5,317 nucleotides of DNA from Spirochaetales bacterium (GTDB taxonomy: Bacteria; Spirochaetota; Spirochaetia; DSM-27196; PWMO01). The position numbers and the translations under genes are program-made. Within the stretch, counting starts at the first letter, position 1; every line of letters begins with the position of its first letter. The stretch spans positions 1-5,317 of the forward strand of contig SKLB01000025.1 in NCBI GenBank assembly GCA_007123465.1. Reading direction: 5' to 3'. This document shows positions 1 through 5,317 of the stretch, one piece after another. The notes under the pieces were generated by a model. It did no database searches, had not been told where the DNA came from, and saw nothing but the letters and a program-made list of their open reading frames with translations.

Positions 1-1470
1 ATCAGCATCGAGGACGCCGCGTTACAAGCGCAGCTGGCGGCGGCGCTGGGGCTGATCAAGGCCGAGCGCTCCACCGATTGGCGTACGCTGCTGGTACGCA
101 CCGAGGGAGGCCTGCGACGTACTGTTCGCGCAGGCTATCTGCGCGAGACACCGGTGTGGAAAGCCACCTACCGCCTGGTGATTGGCGACCACGGCGAGCC
201 GTTGCTGCAGGGCTGGGCGCTGGTAGAGAACCCTACCGATCAGGACTGGGACAACATCTCGTTGACGCTGGTTGCCGGGGATCCTGTTTCCTTCCGCATG
301 CCGCTTGCTGCTCCGCTGTACCGCGAGCGCCCTTACGCCGGCTTTCCCCTGAGTGATCTGGTCAGACCACCGCAGTACGCCGACCCCTTGTGGGGCAGGG
401 GAGGCGCCGAGCCGCCGGCTGCCGCTACGGCGCCCGAGCGCCGCAGCGCTGTGGCCGAAATGAGCGACGGTTTTACCGGCCGGGGCGTGCAGAGCGCCGC
501 GGAGGTGCAGACCGGCGGCAGTTTTGCACGCTACGTGATCAAAGAGCCGGTCAGTATCAGCGCCGCAAGCGCGGCGATGGTGCCGATTGTGCAGCGCTCC
601 GTTCCCGCTGAACTGGTTTCAGTCTACGATCCGCAGACCCATCCCTCGCTGCCGCTGGCAGGGGTACAATTGACCAACAGCGGCGGCGCTGCGCTCAGCG
701 CCGGGCCGATTGTGGTCTACGAGGACGGCGGCTACGCCGGTGAGGCGGTATTGCGCCATCTCGCAGAAGACGACTCACGCCTGTTGACCTTTTCGCTTGA
801 CCAGCGTACCGAAGTCAGCAGACGGACCGACAGCGCTCCCGAGCGCGTGACCCGGGTACAGATTGATCGCGGTGTTATGACCACCACCACCAGTCTGCGT
901 CGTGAGCACCGCTACGTGGTCAGCAGCCGAGATGCCACCGCGCGTACGCTTCTGATCCAGCACCGGCGCGAGGGTGACTGGCGCCTGGTGGTGCCCAAGG
1001 AACCGGATCAGGAGTACTCCGACGGCTATCGCTTCCGTCTTACGCTTGATGCGCGCGGTAGCCGTGAGCTGCTGGTGGTGGAGGAACGTGCCCGGCGCGA
1101 GACCGTCTCGCTGTCGACCGTATCAGCCGAGCGCATTCAACTGCTGCTGTCTCAGCGTCAGATTCCAGCCGACGTCCGTGACGCACTGGCGCGTATTCGC
1201 ACGCTGCAGTCCGACCTCGCGGCTGCCCGCGAACAGCGCCGCGCTGTCGAGCAGCACATCGGCGATATTTACGCCGAGCAGGAGCGCATCCGCGCCAATA
1301 TGGCTGCGCTCGATCACGCCGCCGATCTGTATCGCCGCTACGTCAACGAATTGACAACGCAGGAGGACAGGCTGGCCGAGCTGCAGGGCCAGTTGCGGCG
1401 CGCGCGCTCTCTGGAGCAGCAGCAGAGCGCCGCGCTCGAGCGCTTCATCGGCGCGCTGATTATCGAGTGA
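1..1470 (+). CDS. DUF4139 domain protein (MuiA-like), 5' partial
   Basis: The reading frame is open from the first base to TGA at 1468-1470, giving 489 visible residues; the true start lies upstream of the window. A GTG at 154 could be mistaken for the start, but the codons before it already match the family, including the strand that leads into the GYLRETPVWKATYRLV motif (residues 45-60). Further DUF4139 signatures are LLQGWALVENPTDQDW (68-83), PVSISAASAAMVPI (from 183) and GPIVVYEDGGYAGEAVL (235-251). Residues about 396-485 form a Leu/Ala/Glu/Arg-rich coiled coil, typical of the C-terminus of this family. The part normally found before DUF4139 (DUF4140 and an N-terminal coiled coil) would be outside the window. 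The family is named after a mucoidy inhibitor but has no established biochemical activity. No catalytic residues are visible. A structural or envelope-associated role is only an inference. It converges on the kinase gene with a 22-bp gap. The family assignment is from motif recall and is fairly sure; the function is unknown. Confidence 0.88.
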   Translation: MSIEDAALQAQLAAALGLIKAERSTDWRTLLVRTEGGLRRTVRAGYLRETPVWKATYRLVIGDHGEPLLQGWALVENPTDQDWDNISLTLVAGDPVSFRMPLAAPLYRERPYAGFPLSDLVRPPQYADPLWGRGGAEPPAAATAPERRSAVAEMSDGFTGRGVQSAAEVQTGGSFARYVIKEPVSISAASAAMVPIVQRSVPAELVSVYDPQTHPSLPLAGVQLTNSGGAALSAGPIVVYEDGGYAGEAVLRHLAEDDSRLLTFSLDQRTEVSRRTDSAPERVTRVQIDRGVMTTTTSLRREHRYVVSSRDATARTLLIQHRREGDWRLVVPKEPDQEYSDGYRFRLTLDARGSRELLVVEERARRETVSLSTVSAERIQLLLSQRQIPADVRDALARIRTLQSDLAAAREQRRAVEQHIGDIYAEQERIRANMAALDHAADLYRRYVNELTTQEDRLAELQGQLRRARSLEQQQSAALERFIGALIIE

Positions 1471-1492
1471 CGCACGCGGTCAGAGCCGCTTC

Positions 1493-4400
1493 CTACTGTG
1501 GAGCGCCGGGCAGCTCCAGGATAGCGCGTGTTCCCCCTGCCTCGGCGCTCTGCAGCGAGATGCTGCCGCCGAGCAGTTCGGCCAGCTCGCGACAGAGAAT
1601 CAGCCCCAGACCAGTGCCCTTCTCGCCGGCGGTGCCGCTGGAGCGTACCACGCGTTCCTGGCGAAACAGCGCTTCGACAAACTCCGGCGTCATTCCTGCA
1701 CCGCTATCTTCAATGATCAGCCGCACGCGCGGCTGAACGCCGCCGGCGCCGGGTTCCTGCTGCCGCGGCTGCTCGACCCAGGCGCTGACCGTACCGCCGT
1801 AAGGCGTAAACTTGATCGCGTTGCTGACAAGATTCTGAACGATGGTCTTGGTACGGTGGACGTCGGCCCAGACGCGGACATCTCCGCTGCAGCGCGTCTG
1901 CAGCTCTATCGATTTGGCGCTTGCCGCGCCGCGGTAGGCTTCGAATACCGAATCGAGCAGGCCGCACAGCGGTATAGACCGGGACTCGATCTCGAGCCGC
2001 CCCGATTGCAGCTGCGACCATTCGAGCAGATTCTCCAGCATTGTCTCCAGACCGCGCGCCGAGTCCAGTATCACGCCGGAGATCTCTTTCAGGGTTTCAC
2101 GGTCGTAGTCGGCAAACTCCTGCACAACGCGGCCCATGAAACTGCTCATCCCGCTGATTGGTCCGCGCAGGTCGTGGGCCACTATCGAGAAGAAACGGTC
2201 TTTGGTGGCATTGGCCTGCCTGAGCTCCTGATTGGCGCGCGACAGCTCGGATGTACGCCGTTTCACGGTTGCCTCGAGTGCGCCGGCGCGCAGCTGAAGC
2301 GAACGGGTGTGGAGTCCCAGAACTAACCACACCAGCAGTAAGAGAGCCACCACCGCGGCTGCAGCAAAAGGGCCGGTGCGCCAGAACGGAGGCCGGATGG
2401 TGACTGCGAGCCGCGCCGGATCCGGATTCCAGGTATCGCGGCTGTCGGCGGCCATAACTTCAAAGGTAAAGCGCCCCGGCGGAAGGTTGGTATAATCGGC
2501 AAAACGGCGCGTGTCGGCTTCAATCCAGTCTGCGTCTATACCCACGAGGCGGTAGCGGTAGCGGTTGCGTAGTGGTGTGCTGAACTCAAGCGCGGCAAAC
2601 TCAAAGCGGACAAAGTTCTCGGTGTGGCGCAAGGACAGCTCTTCGATGTGATGAACGGCGGTTTCGCTGAGAAACGGGAGGTTCATGACCGCGATAGCGG
2701 TGAACTGCACCGTAGGCGGTACCCCGGTGGCGTGCTGTGTACGCGGTTTAATTCTGACGATCTCGGAGAACGCCCCGAAGAGCAGGTCCCCGGCGGGGAT
2801 TCGGGCGGCACCGCCGGCAAACTCGCGCGTGTGCAGTCCGTCGCGTTCGTCGATGCGGGACACACGCAGCGGATCGGTTTGCACGCGGTTCATGCCGTTG
2901 GTAGTGGCTACGTAGAAAACCCCCGGCTCGCCCTCCAGAAACGCGGCCACGCTGTTGCTGCTGAGCCCGTCCGCGCTGGTTATGTGCGAGAACGAATCGC
3001 TGTCGCGGTGGTAGCGCATGATGCCGCCGGCGCGCGAGGCTATCCAGATCGAGCCACTGCTGTCTTCCAGCACCTGTGCGGTACTGTTGCTGCTGATGCC
3101 CGAGCGGTTCTGCGCGTCATAGACGTAGGTCTGAAAGCCGTCGCGCTGCGGCAGGTAACGGTTGAGTCCGCCGTTGGTGGCAACCCAGATATCGCCGCGG
3201 CTGTCCTGAAAGATATCGTAGATCAGGTTGTTGGTGAGGCTGTGCGGATCATCCGGATCACTCTGGTAGGCGCGCAATGAGCCGTCGGCCATCAGGCGCA
3301 GCACGCCTTGATCGTAGGTGCCGACCCACAGCGATTGCTCGCGGTCTCGCATCAGGGCGTAGACAATCGGCGGCTCGGGCATCGCGCTCTCAAAAGGCTG
3401 CCAGGCGGATTCAAACCTTCCCTGGAGCGGATAGAAGCGGTCGATGCCGGCGTGGGTGCCCACAAGCAGGTAGTCCGGATGGTCGCGCAGCACGCTGGTG
3501 ACGTTGTTGTTGCCGAGCGAGGTCGGGTCGTCGCTGTTGTGTTGGTAGACTTTGACGGTACCGCTGTTGGGATCACGCACGTTGAGGCCGGCACCCTGAA
3601 CCCGGATCAGCAGCAGGTCGGTAACCTCGTCGTAGTCGATGCCGTAGACTCGGCCGGCGCTCAGGCGTTGCGCGGCGGGCAGGTCAGGATGAACAAACCG
3701 GTAATCGAAGCGATTCGGGTCTAACTTGCTGATTCCGTTGCCGTTGGTTCCAATCCAGATTATTCCGGATCGATCCTCGTGAAGCGAGTAGACCACGTCG
3801 TGGCCGATGCTGTACGGATCATCGGCATCATGGGTGTAGGTCTCATGTGTGCCGCGACCCGGATCGAGCACCACCAGGCCGCCGCCCCAGGTGGCCGCGT
3901 AAATCAGCCCGCTGCTTGCTGCCAGCACCTGGTAGACGCGGTTGTCTTCGAAGCTGAAGTGGTCCGAGATCGAGCCGTCGGGCGTCATGCGCGAGAGGCC
4001 GCCGTCCCACGTGCCGATCCACAGGTTTCCGTGGCGGTCTTCGTCGATTGCCATTACGTAGCTGCTGGGCAGTCCGGCGCTGCTGCCGGCGCCGCCGATG
4101 CCTTCAAAGTGGACCGCGCCGTCGGCGGCGCGTTGCACTCGCCATAGTCCGCTGTAGCTGCCGACCCACAGCCGGTCGCGTGAGTCGGTAAAAATAGCTC
4201 GGATGGTGTGCCCGGGCAGGAAGCGGGTGAAGGCTTCGCCGTCTCTACCATCAACGGTCTCCAGCCGGTTCAGACCGTGGAGTGTTCCGACCCACAGCTG
4301 CCCGTGCGCGTCGCGCTCGATGGCTACCACCACATCGTCGCTGAGCGACGCAGAGTTACCCGGCTGATGGCGATAGTGCGTCACGCGTTCGGTTTGCGCG

Positions 4401-4753
4401 TCGAGGCGGTTGAGCCCGCCGTAGGTTCCTGCCCAGACGGTATCGTCATCATCGATGTACAGGGTCTGCACCAGTTGGTGAGAGAGGCTGGCGGGATCGA
4501 AGGGAACGCTGGCAAACAGGCGCATCTGGTAGCCGTCGTAGCGTTGCAGTCCACCCTGGGTGGCAAACCACAGAAAGCCCGCCCCGTCCTGCCCGATCGA
4601 GGACACCGACGAGTTCACCAGTCCCTCGCGGTAGCCCAGGCGGTCAAACTGCAGCGTGCCCGGTTCTGCCGCGGACTCCGCCCCCAGTGCGCCGCACAAG
4701 ACCGCCATCAGCACCGCTGCAGCAATGCTGAATACACCATTACGCATGACCAC
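1493..4753 (-). CDS. Reg_prop double-propeller membrane sensor histidine kinase
   Basis: This is a complete 1086-residue sensor kinase. Residues 1-25 form a signal peptide (hydrophobic 8-22, likely cleavage after ALGA or ESA). Residues about 50-670 contain about 14 blades of the Reg_prop type, each with a D-x-x-G-x-(L/I)-W-(V/I)-(G/A)-T...GGL-x-R-x-(D) pattern, often preceded by DDPxSLxxN loops; this suggests two seven-bladed propellers. A Y_Y_Y domain follows (about 715-790), then one transmembrane helix (about 795-814) and a basic, coiled-coil linker (817-852) with no HAMP or PAS domain. HisKA has the H-box HDLRGP, with His860 as the predicted phosphoacceptor. HATPase_c shows an N-box (Asn978 in NLVSNAIKF), G1 DSGAGM (Asp1016), an F-box near 1025-1030 and G2 GEKGTGLGL (1043-1051), so all ATP-binding boxes are intact. 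A Gln/Pro/Gly-rich insert lies at about 995-1009. The protein ends after HATPase_c without a receiver or HTH domain, so its response regulator must be separate. The GTG at 4753 was chosen because its spacing to the Shine-Dalgarno is better than that of the in-frame ATG at 4747. The ligand is unknown; related hybrid sensors in Bacteroides detect oligosaccharides, but that cannot be transferred here. Confidence 0.95.
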   Translation of the reverse strand: MVMRNGVFSIAAAVLMAVLCGALGAESAAEPGTLQFDRLGYREGLVNSSVSSIGQDGAGFLWFATQGGLQRYDGYQMRLFASVPFDPASLSHQLVQTLYIDDDDTVWAGTYGGLNRLDAQTERVTHYRHQPGNSASLSDDVVVAIERDAHGQLWVGTLHGLNRLETVDGRDGEAFTRFLPGHTIRAIFTDSRDRLWVGSYSGLWRVQRAADGAVHFEGIGGAGSSAGLPSSYVMAIDEDRHGNLWIGTWDGGLSRMTPDGSISDHFSFEDNRVYQVLAASSGLIYAATWGGGLVVLDPGRGTHETYTHDADDPYSIGHDVVYSLHEDRSGIIWIGTNGNGISKLDPNRFDYRFVHPDLPAAQRLSAGRVYGIDYDEVTDLLLIRVQGAGLNVRDPNSGTVKVYQHNSDDPTSLGNNNVTSVLRDHPDYLLVGTHAGIDRFYPLQGRFESAWQPFESAMPEPPIVYALMRDREQSLWVGTYDQGVLRLMADGSLRAYQSDPDDPHSLTNNLIYDIFQDSRGDIWVATNGGLNRYLPQRDGFQTYVYDAQNRSGISSNSTAQVLEDSSGSIWIASRAGGIMRYHRDSDSFSHITSADGLSSNSVAAFLEGEPGVFYVATTNGMNRVQTDPLRVSRIDERDGLHTREFAGGAARIPAGDLLFGAFSEIVRIKPRTQHATGVPPTVQFTAIAVMNLPFLSETAVHHIEELSLRHTENFVRFEFAALEFSTPLRNRYRYRLVGIDADWIEADTRRFADYTNLPPGRFTFEVMAADSRDTWNPDPARLAVTIRPPFWRTGPFAAAAVVALLLLVWLVLGLHTRSLQLRAGALEATVKRRTSELSRANQELRQANATKDRFFSIVAHDLRGPISGMSSFMGRVVQEFADYDRETLKEISGVILDSARGLETMLENLLEWSQLQSGRLEIESRSIPLCGLLDSVFEAYRGAASAKSIELQTRCSGDVRVWADVHRTKTIVQNLVSNAIKFTPYGGTVSAWVEQPRQQEPGAGGVQPRVRLIIEDSGAGMTPEFVEALFRQERVVRSSGTAGEKGTGLGLILCRELAELLGGSISLQSAEAGGTRAILELPGAPQ

Positions 4754-4759
4754 AGAACA

Positions 4760-4767
4760 CCCCCTCC
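4760..4767 (-). promoter_or_regulatory. Shine-Dalgarno site of the kinase gene
   Basis: On the minus strand the sequence reads GGAGGGGG. The last G is 6 nt from the GTG at 4753 and 12 nt from the ATG at 4747. Counting from the GGAGG core, the distances are 9 and 15 nt. The spacing therefore favours GTG as the start, although ATG would remove only two residues and leave the signal peptide intact. Confidence 0.75.
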
Positions 4768-4808
4768 ATCGTCAAGAAAATTGAGTTTTTTTATTTTTTA
4801 GCGTTTCA

Positions 4809-4837
4809 AGTATACACCCTTTGCGGCTATTTGTCCA
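4809..4837 (-). promoter_or_regulatory. Sigma70-type promoter for the kinase gene
   Basis: On the minus strand there is a -35 box TGGACA (4837-4832), a 17-bp spacer and a -10 box TATACT (4814-4809). Each box has one mismatch to TTGACA and TATAAT, and the spacer length is optimal. The predicted transcription start is near 4802, giving a leader of about 49 nt that is A-rich and ends in the Shine-Dalgarno site. The region is AT-rich against a GC-rich background, which strengthens the call. It was found by eye and not by a scoring matrix. It implies that the kinase can be transcribed independently of the hydrolase gene upstream. Confidence 0.7.
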
Positions 4838-4860
4838 CCAGAAATCGTTTGCAGGGACAA
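4831..4860. repeat. Inverted repeat TTGTCC-N18-GGACAA over the -35 box
   Basis: Perfect 6-bp arms lie at 4831-4836 and 4855-4860, with centres 24 bp apart. The promoter-proximal arm overlaps the -35 box and the distal arm lies just upstream. This geometry would suit a dimeric regulator contacting two half-sites at or upstream of the -35, either blocking or helping polymerase. The arms are short, so chance is a real alternative. No regulator that would bind it is visible in the window. Confidence 0.3.
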
Positions 4861-4882
4861 GTATCTGCGGTTCCGGGGTGGT

Positions 4883-4910
4883 TGCCTGCCGCGGCCTACT
4901 GCGGCAGGCA
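4883..4910 (-). terminator. Hairpin at the end of the hydrolase gene, possible terminator
   Basis: A perfect 10-bp inverted repeat, TGCCTGCCGC (4883-4892) and GCGGCAGGCA (4901-4910), encloses an 8-nt loop. The TAG stop codon of the hydrolase (4896-4898) sits in the loop, and the upstream arm encodes part of its last residues. The stem is very GC-rich and should be stable in the transcript. There is no U-run after it on the minus strand, so it is not a classical intrinsic terminator. It could act as a weak terminator, a transcript-end stabiliser or an mRNA processing boundary between the hydrolase and the kinase. The structure is certain as a repeat; its role is inferred. Confidence 0.45.
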
Positions 4911-5317
4911 GTTATCCGGCGGGGCTTCGCCGCGTGTCAGCAGTTCCATCCACTCGAGCGAGTGCTGGAATCCCGCCGGGCGCGTGTCGCGGTGGCGCGC
5001 GCCGGGCATGATCACAAACTGCACCGCGGAATCGCGCCCGCAGAGCTGTTGGACAAAACGCGTCTGCGCCGCTATAGAGACGATAATGTCATGTTCACCG
5101 TGTAGCACCAGGGTTGGTATAGCGTGTCCCGAGAGTCCGGCCATGTTCTCCTCGAGACGCGCCGCCATAGCCGGGAACTCCTCGGCCAGACGCTGCTCGC
5201 CGCTGTTCAGCGCCCGGTGGAACGCCTCGGTATAGAGATCCTTGCCGTCGCGCGGATAGTAGTGCTGGAACTCCTCAACGCAGAAGCGGAACATATCCTG
5301 CTGCAGCGTGGGCAGCC
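4896..5317 (-). CDS. Alpha/beta hydrolase fold protein, 5' partial
   Basis: The frame is open from the window edge to TAG at 4896-4898, giving 139 visible residues of the C-terminal part. An in-frame ATG at 5294 is probably internal, since codons upstream remain open and the protein would otherwise lack the nucleophile region. The segment IPTLVLHGEHDIIVS is the characteristic strand and turn carrying the acid of the catalytic triad (Asp in HGEHD, visible residue 76). The later MPGARHRDTRP supplies the likely catalytic His (visible residue 108). The nucleophile-elbow Ser (GxSxG) would lie outside the window. The stretch between 5295 and about 5130 matches the helical cap found in this superfamily. 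The substrate (ester, lactone, amide or epoxide) cannot be deduced. The gene lies on the same strand as the kinase, 142 bp upstream of it, with a hairpin and a promoter between them, so cotranscription is possible but not required. Confidence 0.85.
   Translation of the reverse strand, partial: LPTLQQDMFRFCVEEFQHYYPRDGKDLYTEAFHRALNSGEQRLAEEFPAMAARLEENMAGLSGHAIPTLVLHGEHDIIVSIAAQTRFVQQLCGRDSAVQFVIMPGARHRDTRPAGFQHSLEWMELLTRGEAPPDNCLPQ

Noticed and set aside
154..1470. GTG at 154 as the true start of the DUF4139 protein
   Set aside because: It falls inside the conserved PVWKATYRL motif, and in-frame codons before it match the family, so the gene simply continues beyond the window edge.
1476..1489. 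Small inverted repeat GCGG-N6-CCGC between the convergent genes as a terminator
   Set aside because: The stem is only 4 bp and no T-run follows on either strand.
2624..3280. Long open frame on the + strand (218 codons) inside the kinase gene
   Set aside because: It is antisense to the Reg_prop region, which has clear repeat motifs on the other strand; GC-rich DNA commonly keeps such shadow frames open, and its translation shows no recognisable domain.
4690..4699. Lipoprotein lipobox around Cys20 of the kinase (AVLC)
   Set aside because: Leu at -1 and Ala at -3 do not fit the usual lipobox, and a kinase with a later transmembrane helix fits an ordinary signal peptide better.
4785..4800. T-rich run on the + strand as an intrinsic terminator
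   Set aside because: No GC hairpin precedes it and no + strand gene ends nearby; on the minus strand it is the A-rich leader of the kinase mRNA.
4208..4801. Open frame on the + strand (197 codons) covering the kinase start and promoter
   Set aside because: It is antisense to the propeller region and signal peptide, has no domain signature, and its end runs through the AT-rich promoter and leader.

Overview
The window is GC-rich (by eye around 60%) with compact bacterial gene packing: two convergent genes separated by 22 bp, and a third gene upstream of the second on the same strand. One intergenic stretch is markedly AT-rich. The kinase has an N-terminal signal peptide followed by a large predicted extracytoplasmic sensor, which suggests a Gram-negative-type (diderm) bacterium. 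Similar combinations of propeller-sensor kinases and DUF4139 proteins occur in several phyla. A spirochaete or gammaproteobacterium would fit, but nothing here fixes the lineage.

Layout. Positions 1-1470 (+) hold the 3' part of a DUF4139 (MuiA-like) protein whose start lies outside the window. Positions 1493-4753 (-) hold a complete 1086-residue membrane sensor histidine kinase: signal peptide, about 14 Reg_prop beta-propeller blades (probably two seven-bladed propellers), a Y_Y_Y domain, one transmembrane helix, a coiled coil, HisKA and HATPase_c. Positions 4754-4895 are an AT-rich intergenic region. It carries a strong-looking sigma70-type promoter for the kinase (TGGACA, 17 bp, TATACT), an inverted repeat overlapping the -35 box, and a good Shine-Dalgarno sequence. 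Positions 4896-5317 (-) hold the C-terminal part of an alpha/beta hydrolase, with a 10-bp perfect hairpin around its stop codon.

How they work together. The kinase is the centre of the window. It should sense a ligand outside the inner membrane and phosphorylate a separate response regulator, because it has no fused receiver or DNA-binding domain and no regulator gene is visible here. Its own promoter and the hairpin at the end of the hydrolase gene suggest it is at least partly transcribed independently of the hydrolase. The DUF4139 gene is convergent, so no shared operon is implied. I see no mobile element, CRISPR array, tRNA or rRNA, and no clear evidence of a new multi-gene system. The most unusual object is the double-propeller kinase without an output domain and its promoter region.
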